DNA of 64,000 nucleotides from Pseudomonas sp. StFLB209 (GTDB lineage: Bacteria > Pseudomonadota > Gammaproteobacteria > Pseudomonadales > Pseudomonadaceae), in contig NZ_AP014637.1 of NCBI RefSeq assembly GCF_000829415.1, forward strand, positions 3,241,001 to 3,305,000. Direction: 5' to 3'. Positions 1-10,648 of the stretch are shown piece by piece (positions within the stretch are counted from its first letter, which is position 1; every line of letters begins with the position of its first letter). A program made the translations under genes and the position numbers. The notes under the pieces are model-generated. The model made no database searches and had not been told where the DNA came from. It was given only the letters and a program-made list of their open reading frames with translations.

Positions 1-230
1 TCTTCCATATGCCGGTGCGCCTGGGCGTACCACATAGCGTCAAGGGATTGGCCGACGTCGTGCGCAACCCGATCTACTCCACGGGTGTGGGTTTGCTGCA
101 GTACGGGCTGCAAAAACAGTCGGACGGCATTTCGCTGTCCGGCCTGGGCGTTGGTAACGGTACCTATGGCGATGAACCAAAGGCTCCCGTGCTCGAGCGC
201 TTGAAGCGTTGGGTTCAGGGCAACTTCTGA
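1..230 (+). CDS. ftsA: Cell division protein FtsA, C-terminal end (partial)
   Basis: Only the last ~75 codons are in the window; the reading frame is open from the left edge (…F-H-M-P-V-R-L-G…) and stops with TGA at 228-230. FtsA is the actin-like ATPase that tethers FtsZ filaments to the inner membrane. The visible part ends in …ERLKRWVQGNF, a basic/aromatic amphipathic tail of the type FtsA uses as its membrane-targeting helix. The P-V-R-L-G motif and the position 69 bp before ftsZ, in the same orientation, support the call. The upstream part, including the ATPase core, cannot be judged. Confidence 0.95.
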   Translation, partial: FHMPVRLGVPHSVKGLADVVRNPIYSTGVGLLQYGLQKQSDGISLSGLGVGNGTYGDEPKAPVLERLKRWVQGNF

Positions 231-299
231 ATCCCGCGCTTGAAAGTGGTAAGCGGCAGGCGATAGGCAAACAAAATAGAGAGCTGAAGGAGAGGGAAA

Positions 300-1496
300 A
301 TGTTCGAACTCGTAGACAATGTCCCGCAGAGCCCGGTAATCAAAGTTATCGGTGTAGGTGGTGGTGGCGGCAACGCGGTCAACCACATGGTCAAGAGCAA
401 CATTGAAGGTGTCGAGTTCATCTGCGCCAACACTGATGCCCAAGCGCTGAAAAACATCGGCGCGCGGACCATTCTGCAACTCGGTACCGGTGTGACCAAA
501 GGTCTGGGCGCCGGTGCCAACCCTGAAGTGGGCCGCCAGGCCGCACTGGAAGACCGCGAGCGCATCGCAGAAGTCTTGCAAGGCACCAATATGGTGTTCA
601 TCACCACCGGCATGGGCGGCGGTACCGGTACCGGTGCAGCGCCGATCATCGCGGAAGTGGCGAAGGAAATGGGTATTCTCACCGTTGCGGTGGTGACCCG
701 TCCGTTCCCGTTCGAAGGCCGCAAGCGCATGCAGATCGCCGACGAAGGCATTCGCATGCTGGCTGAAAGCGTTGACTCGTTGATCACCATCCCCAACGAG
801 AAGCTGCTGACCATCCTGGGTAAAGACGCCAGCCTGCTGTCGGCATTCGCCAAGGCTGACGATGTACTGGCAGGTGCCGTTCGCGGTATTTCCGACATCA
901 TCAAGCGTCCGGGCATGATCAACGTCGACTTCGCTGACGTACGTACCGTGATGAGCGAGATGGGCATGGCGATGATGGGTACTGGTGCTGCTACCGGCCC
1001 GAACCGCGCCCGCGAGGCCACTGAGGCGGCAATTCGCAACCCGCTGCTCGAAGACGTCAACCTGCAGGGCGCCCGCGGCATCCTGGTCAACATCACTGCA
1101 GGTCCGGACCTGTCGCTGGGTGAATACTCCGATGTGGGTAGCATCATCGAAGCGTTCGCCTCTGAGCACGCGATGGTGAAGGTCGGCACCGTGATCGATC
1201 CGGACATGCGCGACGAACTGCACGTTACCGTAGTGGCCACAGGCCTGGGTGCGCGTATCGAGAAGCCGGTCAAGGTCATCGACAACACCCTGCAGAGCGC
1301 GGCTCCTCAGGCCTCGATCCAGCAACCGGCGGCTGCTGTACGCGAGCCTGCGGCAGTGAATTATCGCGATCTGGAGCGTCCGACCGTCATGCGTAATCAG
1401 GCTCACGCCGGTGCCAGTGCTGCGACTAAACTCAATCCTAACGATGATCTCGATTATCTGGACATCCCGGCCTTCCTGCGTCGTCAGGCCGATTGA
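300..1496 (+). CDS. ftsZ: Cell division GTPase FtsZ
   Basis: FtsZ is the tubulin-like GTPase that forms the cytokinetic ring. The 398-residue product has the N-terminal glycine-rich loop (GVGGGGGNAV, ~residues 19-28), the tubulin signature GGGTGTGAAP (~105-114) and the T7-loop region (NVDFADVRTVM). A variable linker of ~60 residues rich in Ala/Pro/Gln is followed by the conserved C-terminal peptide DDLDYLDIPAFLRRQAD, which binds FtsA and ZipA. Length is normal for Pseudomonas. The ATG at 300 is preceded by a strong purine-rich site (gaaggagaggg, 285-295). It follows ftsA in the usual division-cluster order and precedes lpxC. Confidence 0.99.
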   Translation: MFELVDNVPQSPVIKVIGVGGGGGNAVNHMVKSNIEGVEFICANTDAQALKNIGARTILQLGTGVTKGLGAGANPEVGRQAALEDRERIAEVLQGTNMVFITTGMGGGTGTGAAPIIAEVAKEMGILTVAVVTRPFPFEGRKRMQIADEGIRMLAESVDSLITIPNEKLLTILGKDASLLSAFAKADDVLAGAVRGISDIIKRPGMINVDFADVRTVMSEMGMAMMGTGAATGPNRAREATEAAIRNPLLEDVNLQGARGILVNITAGPDLSLGEYSDVGSIIEAFASEHAMVKVGTVIDPDMRDELHVTVVATGLGARIEKPVKVIDNTLQSAAPQASIQQPAAAVREPAAVNYRDLERPTVMRNQAHAGASAATKLNPNDDLDYLDIPAFLRRQAD

Positions 1497-1612
1497 TTGA
1501 TGGAATTTATCAGAGCTATAAGGGCGATTGGTGTTCAGCAAAGGCGTGGTCTGCTATTATCGCCAGCCTTTGTTGATATCCGTTCGCAACTAGCGCTGAA
1601 GCGGCCAATACC

Positions 1613-2524
1613 ATGATTAAACAACGTACCCTGAAAAATATTATCCGTGCCACAGGTGTCGGTCTGCATTCCGGGGAAAAGGTATACCTGACCCTCAAGC
1701 CTGCACCTGTGAACACCGGTATCGTCTTTATCCGTACCGACCTTGACCCCGTAGTGGAGATCAAGGCCTGGGCAGAGAGCGTCGGTGAAACCACGCTGTC
1801 GACCACCCTGGTTCAGGGCGACGTCAAGGTCGGCACTGTCGAGCACCTGCTGTCGGCCATGGCCGGTCTGGGTATCGACAACGCCTATGTCGAGCTGTCT
1901 GCGGCTGAAGTGCCGATCATGGACGGTAGCGCCGGTCCTTTCGTGTTCCTGATCCAGTCCGCTGGTCTGGAAGAGCAGGATGCGCCGAAGCAGTTCATCC
2001 GTATTCTGCGTGAGGTCACTGTCGAGGAAGACGGCAAGCGTGCCACGTTCGTGCCTTTTGAAGGCTTCAAGGTGAGCTTCGAGATCGATTTCGATCATCC
2101 GGTGTTCCGTGACCGTATCCAGACCGCCAGTGTCGATTTCTCCAGCACCTCTTTCGTCAAGGAAGTCAGCCGGGCTCGTACTTTCGGTTTCATGAGCGAC
2201 CTGGAATACCTGCGCAAGCACAACCTGGGTCTGGGTGGCAGCGTTGAAAACGCCATTGTCGTCGACAAGGAAGGCGTTCTGAACGAAGACGGTCTGCGTT
2301 ACGAAGACGAGTTCGTCAAACACAAGATTCTCGATGCCATCGGCGACCTGTACCTGCTGGGCAACAGCCTGGTGGGTGAGTTCCGTGGCTACAAGTCGGG
2401 CCACGCTCTGAACAACCGTCTGCTGCGCGCCCTTATCGCCCAGAAAGACGCTTGGGAAGTCGTGGTCTTTGAAGATGCCAGCACGGCTCCGATTTCCTAC
2501 ATGCGTCCTGTAGCGGCCGCATAG
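1613..2524 (+). CDS. lpxC: UDP-3-O-acyl-N-acetylglucosamine deacetylase LpxC
   Basis: LpxC is the Zn-dependent deacetylase that performs the first committed step of lipid A synthesis in the cytoplasm. The 303-residue product starts [10 protein letters not shown] and carries the family motifs: [11 protein letters not shown] with the first Zn-binding His, the [10 protein letters not shown] segment, and [15 protein letters not shown] with the other metal and catalytic residues. Length is typical. It lies 116 bp after ftsZ, the usual pseudomonad order. A strong terminator follows directly, so lpxC should not be co-transcribed with the O-polysaccharide genes downstream. The spacer 1497-1612 contains a possible -10 (TATTAT, 1555-1560) without a well-spaced -35. 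Confidence 0.99.
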   Translation: MIKQRTLKNIIRATGVGLHSGEKVYLTLKPAPVNTGIVFIRTDLDPVVEIKAWAESVGETTLSTTLVQGDVKVGTVEHLLSAMAGLGIDNAYVELSAAEVPIMDGSAGPFVFLIQSAGLEEQDAPKQFIRILREVTVEEDGKRATFVPFEGFKVSFEIDFDHPVFRDRIQTASVDFSSTSFVKEVSRARTFGFMSDLEYLRKHNLGLGGSVENAIVVDKEGVLNEDGLRYEDEFVKHKILDAIGDLYLLGNSLVGEFRGYKSGHALNNRLLRALIAQKDAWEVVVFEDASTAPISYMRPVAAA

Positions 2525-2562
2525 GTAACGGGTTAAAAGCTCTACTCTCTTTCCTTTCTTTA

Positions 2563-2590
2563 AGGGCTGCCTTCGGGCGGCCCTTTTTTT
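2563..2590 (+). terminator. Rho-independent terminator after lpxC
   Basis: An 8-bp GC-rich stem (gggctgcc / ggcggccc, one G-T pair) closed by a short TTCG-type loop is followed by a run of seven T at 2584-2590 and another T-run just after. It ends the ftsZ/lpxC transcription unit and isolates it from the accessory locus. Confidence 0.9.
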
Positions 2591-2741
2591 ATCTTTTTTT
2601 CAGGCGCAGGGTGAGGTTGGACTATCTCTAGAGCCTGGACGAGCCAGCCTGCGCAAAGAAAAAGGCTGCCTTGCCAGCAAGCGCGATCGCTGGCCGACGG
2701 TAACGTTTCTAACCCGCTTCGACTCGCTGATGCTCGCTTTA

Positions 2742-2777
2742 ATTAGTTGGCTATCAATAAGCCAGGTAGCGTGGCTT
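2742..2777 (+). promoter_or_regulatory. JUMPStart/ops-like element in the leader of the O-polysaccharide locus
   Basis: The 443 bases between the lpxC terminator and the first sugar gene hold no convincing gene. Within them, 2765-2773 reads GGTAGCGTG, identical to the 3' end of the ops element (GGCGGTAGCGTG) at the end of JUMPStart leaders. It is preceded by AAGCCAGG, which also matches the JUMPStart consensus as I remember it, with about five bases missing between the two blocks. The site is the loop of a 6-bp inverted repeat (AAGCCA 2759-2764 / TGGCTT 2772-2777). RfaH/NusG-type factors recognise ops in paused transcription complexes and promote read-through of long polysaccharide operons. 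Motif match and location are seen; RfaH dependence is inferred. Confidence 0.6.
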
Positions 2778-2959
2778 TTAATATTGTTTAATTTTAATAA
2801 GCCATCACTGTAAATGTGTGAAAAGTCAGAATGTTTTGTAGGAAAAGGATGACTGGTGTTCCTTTCGCCTTTGATCGGGTTTTTACAAATGGTAATGCTG
2901 TTATGATCGGCGCCACATACAGCACTACTCATCCTTCGAGGGGTCACGGTCGTTTCTCA

Positions 2960-2983
2960 AAAAAACGCTTCAATGCGTTTTTT
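2960..2983 (+). terminator. A/T-flanked hairpin in the leader (possible attenuator)
   Basis: The stem acgc/gcgt with loop ttcaat is extended by A-run/T-run pairing (AAAAA…TTTTT), giving an intrinsic-terminator shape that works in either direction. It lies ~180 bp downstream of the ops-like element and ~70 bp upstream of the first sugar gene, so it could act as an attenuator overridden by an RfaH-modified polymerase. The GC stem is short (4 bp), so efficiency is uncertain. Confidence 0.45.
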
Positions 2984-3051
2984 CGGGCGGGCTTCCTGCA
3001 TCCAGTTTTTGCGAGGGGGGTGGTTATTTCGATTTGAGAAAGGTGTCCAAC

Positions 3052-5327
<2,276 letters not shown>

Positions 5328-5334
5328 GGTCGTG

Positions 5335-5919
5335 ATGGCTATCGAGGTTCATTGCAGCGCCATTGTCGACGATGGCGCACAGATCGGAGAGGGCACGCGC
5401 ATCTGGCACTTCGTGCATGTGTGTGCGGGCGCACGGATCGGCAAGCACTGTTCGCTTGGGCAGAACGTATTTGTCGGCAACCAGGTGCTGATCGGCGACC
5501 AGGTCAAGATCCAGAACAACGTCTCGGTCTACGACAACGTCACCCTGGGCGATGGTGTGTTCTGTGGCCCGAGCATGGTCTTTACCAATGTCTATAACCC
5601 GCGCTCGCTGATCGAGCGCAAGGCCGAGTACCGCAGCACCCAGGTCGGCAAGGGCGCGACCCTGGGGGCCAACTGCACCATCGTCTGTGGGGTGAGCATC
5701 GGCGAGTTTGCCTTTGTCGGGGCCGGTGCACTGGTCAATCGCGATGTCCCGGCCTATGCCTTGATCGTTGGCGTTCCAGGCCGGCAGATCGGCTGGATGA
5801 GCGAGTTTGGCGAGCCACTGGGGTTGCCTCTGGAGGGTCAAGGCCTGGCCCGCTGTGAACACAGCGGTGCCACTTACCGCCTGCGGGGCAGGCTACTGAA
5901 CAAGGAGCCTGAAGCATGA
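5335..5919 (+). CDS. wbpD: UDP-2-acetamido-3-amino-glucuronate N-acetyltransferase (WbpD type)
   Basis: A 194-residue left-handed beta-helix acyltransferase built from hexapeptide repeats (e.g. [56 protein letters not shown]). The WbpD/WlbB family transfers acetyl from acetyl-CoA to the 3-amino group of UDP-GlcNAc(3N)A. The TNVYNPRS segment and the family-sized length fit. ATG 5335 follows the wbpB stop by 7 bp with GAGG 5 bases upstream; an adjacent GTG (5332) is possible. The stop codon overlaps the start of the next gene (ATGA), indicating translational coupling. Confidence 0.92.
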   Translation: MAIEVHCSAIVDDGAQIGEGTRIWHFVHVCAGARIGKHCSLGQNVFVGNQVLIGDQVKIQNNVSVYDNVTLGDGVFCGPSMVFTNVYNPRSLIERKAEYRSTQVGKGATLGANCTIVCGVSIGEFAFVGAGALVNRDVPAYALIVGVPGRQIGWMSEFGEPLGLPLEGQGLARCEHSGATYRLRGRLLNKEPEA

Positions 5920-7010
5920 TCGAGTTCATCGACCTCAAGACCCAGCAGGCACGCCTCAAAGACCGAATTGATGCAGGCATTGCGCGGGTTCTGGCGCATG
6001 GTCAGTACATCCTTGGCCCGGAAGTGGCCGAGCTGGAAGAGAAGCTGGCCATGTTTGTCGGTGTCAGGCACTGCATCAGTGTGGCCAATGGCACCGACGC
6101 CCTGCAGATCGCCCTGATGGCTATCGGGGTCGGCCCGGGCGATGAAGTGATCACCCCTGGCTTTACCTACATCGCGACCGCTGAAACCGTTGCATTGCTG
6201 GGCGCCAGGCCGGTCTATGCAGATATCGACCTGTACACCTGCAACCTCGATCCTGCAACGCTTGAGGCGCTCATTACGCCGCGTACCAAGGCCATCATCC
6301 CGGTGTCCCTGTTTGGCCAGTGCGCAGACCTGGAGCGTATCAATGCCATCGCCGCAAAACATGGCATCACGGTCATCGAGGATGCGGCGCAGAGCTTTGG
6401 CGCGACCTACAGGGGACGTCGCTCCTGTGGGCTGACCCGTATCGCCTGCACCAGTTTTTTCCCGAGCAAGCCGCTTGGCTGTTATGGCGATGGCGGCGCC
6501 TTGTTTACGGATGATGACGAGTTGGCTGCGCTAGTGCGGCAGATTGCCCGGCATGGTCAAAAGCTGCGTTACCACCACATCCGGGTGGGCGTGAACAGCC
6601 GGCTTGACACCCTGCAAGCAGCGATCCTGTTATCCAAGCTGGAGATATTTCACCAAGAGCTTGAGTTGCGCCAGGTGGTCGCCGAACGCTACAGCACGTT
6701 ATTGCAGGCCCACGGCGTCGATGGCGCGCCAGTGCTGGCTGCTGGCAATACCAGCGCCTGGGCGCAATACACGGTGCGGGTCGCCGACCGTGAAAGGGTC
6801 CAGCAGACCCTCATACAGGCTGGCATACCGACGGCCGTGCATTACCCGATACCGCTGAACCGCCAGCCTGCGGTGGCCGATCCTGCGGCGCACCTCCCGG
6901 TCGGCGATCAGTTGGCCAAAGAGATCCTGAGCCTGCCGATGCATCCCTATCTGGAAGAGTCGGTCCAGGTGTCGATTGTCACGGCACTGAAAACGAGTGT
7001 TTGCCCATGA
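5916..7010 (+). CDS. wbpE: PLP-dependent aminotransferase forming UDP-GlcNAc(3N)A (WbpE type)
   Basis: A 364-residue DegT/DnrJ/EryC1/StrS-family aminotransferase. Visible motifs are the N-terminal [22 protein letters not shown] for cofactor phosphate binding, EDAAQSFGA with the pyridine-binding Asp, [16 protein letters not shown] with the PLP-binding Lys, and [14 protein letters not shown] near the substrate site. WbpE/WlbC transfers an amino group from glutamate to C3 of the 3-keto sugar made by the WbpB-type enzyme. It overlaps wbpD by 4 bp and wbpI by 4 bp, so it lies in a coupled operon. Function is supported by family and by the complete pathway around it. Confidence 0.92.
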   Translation: MIEFIDLKTQQARLKDRIDAGIARVLAHGQYILGPEVAELEEKLAMFVGVRHCISVANGTDALQIALMAIGVGPGDEVITPGFTYIATAETVALLGARPVYADIDLYTCNLDPATLEALITPRTKAIIPVSLFGQCADLERINAIAAKHGITVIEDAAQSFGATYRGRRSCGLTRIACTSFFPSKPLGCYGDGGALFTDDDELAALVRQIARHGQKLRYHHIRVGVNSRLDTLQAAILLSKLEIFHQELELRQVVAERYSTLLQAHGVDGAPVLAAGNTSAWAQYTVRVADRERVQQTLIQAGIPTAVHYPIPLNRQPAVADPAAHLPVGDQLAKEILSLPMHPYLEESVQVSIVTALKTSVCP

Positions 7011-8092
7011 CCTGCAAAGTCCTCACCATCGTTGGCGCACGTCCGCAATTCATCAAGGCGGCGGCCGTATCCCGAGAGATTATCCGCCACCCAGGGCAGG
7101 TCGAAGAAGTGATGGTGCATACCGGCCAGCACTACGATCCCAACATGTCCCAGGTGTTTTTCGACGAGCTACACATCCCGGCGCCGCGCTACAACCTGGA
7201 AATCGGCGGGGGCAGCCATGGAGCAATGACCGGCCGTATGCTCGAAGGCATCGAGCGCATCCTGGTCGATGAGCAACCGGACTGGGTGCTGATCTACGGC
7301 GACACCAACTCCACGCTGGCCGGCGCATTGGCTGCTGTCAAACTGCATATCCCGGTAGCGCATGTCGAGGCCGGTTTACGCTCTTTCAATATGCACATGC
7401 CCGAAGAAATCAACCGGATTCTTGCCGATCGGGCCTCGCGTCTGTTGTTGTGTCCCACTCAAGGCGCCGTTGAAAACCTGCAGCGTGAAGGCATTGAGCA
7501 AGGCGTACACAACGTGGGCGACGTGATGTTCGACGTTGCCCTCTATTACCGGGAGCGGGCGAAATCACAAAGTCGGATTCTTGCACAACTGCGTGTAGAT
7601 CCAGGCCAGTATGCCCTGGCCACGTGCCATAGGGCCGAAAATACCGACGACCCTCGGCGTTTGGGTGAGATCATGGCTGCGTTTTGCGACATTGCGCAGC
7701 AAATGCCAGTGGTATTGCCGTTGCATCCCCGCACTCGCAAGATGTTGCAGCATCACGGTTTGACAGACCTCCTGAAATCGCTGCATGTAATCGAACCACT
7801 GCCTTTTCTGGACATGCTTGCACTTGAGCTGTCGGCCAAAGTCATTCTTACCGACTCAGGAGGGATGCAGAAAGAGGCTTATTTCTGCGGTGTACCTTGT
7901 ATCACCCTGCGTGATGAGACCGAATGGGTCGAAACGGTGCAGCTCGGATTCAACCAATTGGTCGGCGCGCATCGCGAAGCCATTGTCATGGCCGCCGAAA
8001 ACTCCACGATGCCTCAGGAATGCACCCATGTTTATGGTGAGGGGCGTGCTGCCGAGCTGATTGTTTCGAGTCTGAGGTGTACCGCACCATGA
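7007..8092 (+). CDS. wbpI: UDP-GlcNAc(3NAc)A 2-epimerase (WbpI type)
   Basis: A 361-residue non-hydrolysing UDP-sugar 2-epimerase of the WecB/WbpI fold. Motifs seen: TIVGARPQFIKAAAVSREI at the start, VMVHTGQHYDPNMSQVFF, HVEAGLRSFNMHMPEEINR, and LTDSGGMQKEAYFCGVPC near the C-terminus. It would invert C2 of UDP-GlcNAc(3NAc)A to give UDP-ManNAc(3NAc)A, the finished donor. The RSFNMHMPEE wording is closer to WbpI/WlbD than to WecB. ATG 7007 overlaps the wbpE stop (ATGA). The reading frame ends inside the start of wzm, again by overlap. Confidence 0.92.
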   Translation: MTCKVLTIVGARPQFIKAAAVSREIIRHPGQVEEVMVHTGQHYDPNMSQVFFDELHIPAPRYNLEIGGGSHGAMTGRMLEGIERILVDEQPDWVLIYGDTNSTLAGALAAVKLHIPVAHVEAGLRSFNMHMPEEINRILADRASRLLLCPTQGAVENLQREGIEQGVHNVGDVMFDVALYYRERAKSQSRILAQLRVDPGQYALATCHRAENTDDPRRLGEIMAAFCDIAQQMPVVLPLHPRTRKMLQHHGLTDLLKSLHVIEPLPFLDMLALELSAKVILTDSGGMQKEAYFCGVPCITLRDETEWVETVQLGFNQLVGAHREAIVMAAENSTMPQECTHVYGEGRAAELIVSSLRCTAP

Positions 8093-8871
8093 ATCCGATA
8101 TTCATGATCTGGCATCATCAGCATGTTCTATGGGCGACGACAGTAACGGATATTCGCAGCCGGTTTATCGGCACGGTCTTCGGTGCTGCATGGATCATCA
8201 TCTATCCGTTACTGTTTCTCGGGTTGTATGCGGTCGTTTACACCATGATTTACAAGGTGCGCGTTGCCCATTTCGGGACGTTTGACTATGTCCTGCTGAT
8301 CTTCTGTGGCCTTGTTCCTTTTCTCGGTTTCGCTGAAGCCTTGGGCAGCGGTGTCGGATCGGTGCTGGGTAACAAAGGGCTCATCAAGAATACCTTGTTC
8401 CCGATCGAGTTGATTCCCGTAAAAGCGGTTCTGGCCAGTAGCGTGACCATGCTGGTCGGGCTGCTTATGTTGCTGTGTATCTTGTGGTACCGCGGAATTG
8501 TGCACAGCAGCCAGTTTTTGATTCCACTCATACTGGTTCTGCAGATCATGTTCACCATCGGCCTGATATGGATATTGTCAGCCATTAATGTGTTCGTTGC
8601 CGACCTGAGCCAGGTGGTCGGTGTGCTTATTCTGTTCTTGATGCTGGTGTCGCCCATTGCCTACACGCATGAAATGATCCCGAGTGAGCTGATCCCCTTC
8701 ATGTATCCCAACCCCTTGTATTACTTGATCATGCTGTATCGCGATGCGGCATTTGTCGGTGATGTAAAAGTGGAGTTGCTGGGCATTTTTACAATCATCT
8801 CGGTCGCCACATTGCTGTTGGGTGGCTTTATTTTTTCTCGCTTGAAGCCGCTATTTTCCGACCATGTCTGA
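8089..8871 (+). CDS. wzm: O-polysaccharide ABC transporter, permease (Wzm)
   Basis: A 260-residue inner-membrane protein of the ABC-2 type, with about six hydrophobic segments and the N-terminal WATTVTDIRSRFIGTVFGAAW segment typical of polysaccharide/teichoic acid exporters. Wzm forms the channel through which a complete, undecaprenyl-linked O-polysaccharide crosses the inner membrane. ATG 8089 has GAGGTG (8074-8079) 9 bases upstream and overlaps the wbpI stop. The next gene (wzt) overlaps its 3' end by 8 bp. No wzx or wzy is present, so the locus follows the ABC-transporter-dependent route. Confidence 0.93.
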   Translation: MNPIFMIWHHQHVLWATTVTDIRSRFIGTVFGAAWIIIYPLLFLGLYAVVYTMIYKVRVAHFGTFDYVLLIFCGLVPFLGFAEALGSGVGSVLGNKGLIKNTLFPIELIPVKAVLASSVTMLVGLLMLLCILWYRGIVHSSQFLIPLILVLQIMFTIGLIWILSAINVFVADLSQVVGVLILFLMLVSPIAYTHEMIPSELIPFMYPNPLYYLIMLYRDAAFVGDVKVELLGIFTIISVATLLLGGFIFSRLKPLFSDHV

Positions 8872-10648
8872 GCCCATTATTGAACTGGCCTCGATCGCCA
8901 AAATGTACAGGATCTTCCGCTCGCCTCGTCATCGAATGATCGAAGCGCTTGGCTTGCCGGTGGCACGTTCTGCATACGATGAGTTCTGGGCAACGCGTAA
9001 CCTCACCTTGACGATCAACCCCGGTGAGCGTGTTGGCCTGATCGGGCGTAACGGTGCGGGCAAGAGTACCTTGCTCAAGTTGATCGCCGGCCTGATCCAG
9101 CCAACCGAGGGACATCTAAATGTAAGGGGCAAGGTCCAGGCGTTGATGGAACTTGGGACAGGATTTCATCCTGAGTTCACCGGACGCGCCAATGTCTTGT
9201 CATCTTTGGCCTATCAAGGTGTCACTGGTGCGCGTGCCAGGAAGCTTCTGGAAGATGTTCTGGATTTTGCCGAGCTCGATGAGTTCATTGATAAGCCGGT
9301 CAAGACCTACTCCTCAGGTATGTACTCACGGCTCGCGTTTGCTGCGGCCACAGCCGTGCGCCCGGAAATTCTGATCATTGACGAAATCCTGGGGGCCGGT
9401 GATGCCTACTTTGCAGGCAAGTCTGCCAAGCGCATGCGCGCCTTGACGGCCGAGGGCTCTACGGTCCTGTTTGTTTCTCACGACATGTCAGCCGTACAGA
9501 TGATCTGTGACCGGGCGATCTGGATCGAGCGCGGGTGTATCGTCGCTGATGGTGATCCTATCGAGATCGGTCGTGCTTATGCAGCGTCAATTCGCAAACA
9601 GCAAGAGCTGCGTCTCAGGGCGATAAACCTGAAGCTCAGTCGTGGTGAACTCAGTGAGCTGCTGACTGATTCAGACCAGCATCGAGTATCGATTCTGCGC
9701 CTGATCTCGGCCAACGATACGGCACCTGTGAGCCCACTTGCCGTATATGAGGTCCGGCTTGAGCGTCATGCAGAGCTTATCGAGCGTGTGCGGGTCGGTG
9801 AGGCTCTGGACGATGACCGTAGCCAATGTGTGCATTTGCTCACCGCCCAAGGGTATACGAACTGGGGGCCACCAAAAAGAGACGTTAATGGTCTCGGTTT
9901 TCGTGAGTTCAAAGATTGCGGTGGCCAGTTCAGGCACGCCCCTATCAGTATCAAGGTTCCGCTCGGCCTTGGAGAACTGGCTGAGTACTCGGTCACTATC
10001 AGGCATCGCGGTGCGGCAGCAGGAGAAAACCTCTACTTGCAGATATTCGACGGGTTGGAATACGTCACTCTTGGATCTGTGAGTCCTGCCGATGAAGCGG
10101 GGCAAGTGATTAGCCAGCGTTTTGAATTGAGTGCACCTGCGCTCGTGCTTGTTGACGCCGATGCCGGGGTACCCAGCAAGCGCTCCGAATTTGAGTATGG
10201 TGAAGGCAGCGCCTGGATTGACGGAGTGGATTTTGTCGATCAAGAGCAAGTGTCGCGTTGTATCTTTTCGTTCGGTAAGTGCCTTGACGTCAACATCCGA
10301 TGGGGAGCCAGAGCTGATATTCCGACCATGGCGTTTATCGTCTGCATATACGGTATGGATGGTCGCTGTATTTCCCAAGTGCTTTCACCGTTCGTCGCTG
10401 CTACGCCTGAGCACCGTTCAGGTCTGGTCAAGGCCCGGTTCGACCCTTTGCTGATCGGGGCAGGGGACTATGTCATTTCGATAGGGATTTTCGATGGTAT
10501 GACCCCAGGGCATGCCCTTGGAGCACAACCACTTGATGTGCAAGACCGCATGTATCGTATTCGGGTCGTCGCTCCGGAAGATGAGCGCATGGAGAGAGGG
10601 ATCGTGGTGCACCCTGTTGACTGGATCAGCCAGGAGACCAGTCAATGA
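8864..10648 (+). CDS. wzt: O-polysaccharide ABC transporter, ATPase with long C-terminal extension (Wzt)
   Basis: The nucleotide-binding domain fills ~residues 1-245: Walker A GRNGAGKST (61-69), signature YSSGMYSRLAF, Walker B ILIIDEILGAGD and H-loop FVSHD. Wzt drives export with Wzm. The product is 594 residues, well above the ~400-430 usual for carbohydrate-binding Wzt proteins. About 340 residues follow the ATPase domain and look like two beta-rich modules: a middle one (~270-430, with GLGFREFKDCGGQFRHAP and a galactose-binding-like pattern) and a C-terminal one (~440-590) resembling the Wzt_C glycan-binding domain. In known systems that domain recognises the modified end of the chain. Domain limits are my estimate. 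The stop overlaps the start of the next gene. Confidence 0.9.
   Translation: MSEPIIELASIAKMYRIFRSPRHRMIEALGLPVARSAYDEFWATRNLTLTINPGERVGLIGRNGAGKSTLLKLIAGLIQPTEGHLNVRGKVQALMELGTGFHPEFTGRANVLSSLAYQGVTGARARKLLEDVLDFAELDEFIDKPVKTYSSGMYSRLAFAAATAVRPEILIIDEILGAGDAYFAGKSAKRMRALTAEGSTVLFVSHDMSAVQMICDRAIWIERGCIVADGDPIEIGRAYAASIRKQQELRLRAINLKLSRGELSELLTDSDQHRVSILRLISANDTAPVSPLAVYEVRLERHAELIERVRVGEALDDDRSQCVHLLTAQGYTNWGPPKRDVNGLGFREFKDCGGQFRHAPISIKVPLGLGELAEYSVTIRHRGAAAGENLYLQIFDGLEYVTLGSVSPADEAGQVISQRFELSAPALVLVDADAGVPSKRSEFEYGEGSAWIDGVDFVDQEQVSRCIFSFGKCLDVNIRWGARADIPTMAFIVCIYGMDGRCISQVLSPFVAATPEHRSGLVKARFDPLLIGAGDYVISIGIFDGMTPGHALGAQPLDVQDRMYRIRVVAPEDERMERGIVVHPVDWISQETSQ

Noticed and set aside
2591..2740. 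Search for a CRISPR array or tRNA in non-coding stretches
   Set aside because: Only short inverted repeats (e.g. gccagc…gctggc around 2668-2695) are present; no regularly spaced direct repeats and no cloverleaf was found here or in the other gaps.
2882..2907. Promoter TTTACA … TATGAT before the first sugar gene
   Set aside because: The spacer is 14 bp, too short for sigma-70; it also lies downstream of the ops-like element, which should be inside the transcript.
2831..3037. A 68-codon frame in the leader of the O-polysaccharide locus
   Set aside because: No ribosome-binding site or similarity; it spans the terminator-like hairpin, so non-coding leader is more likely.
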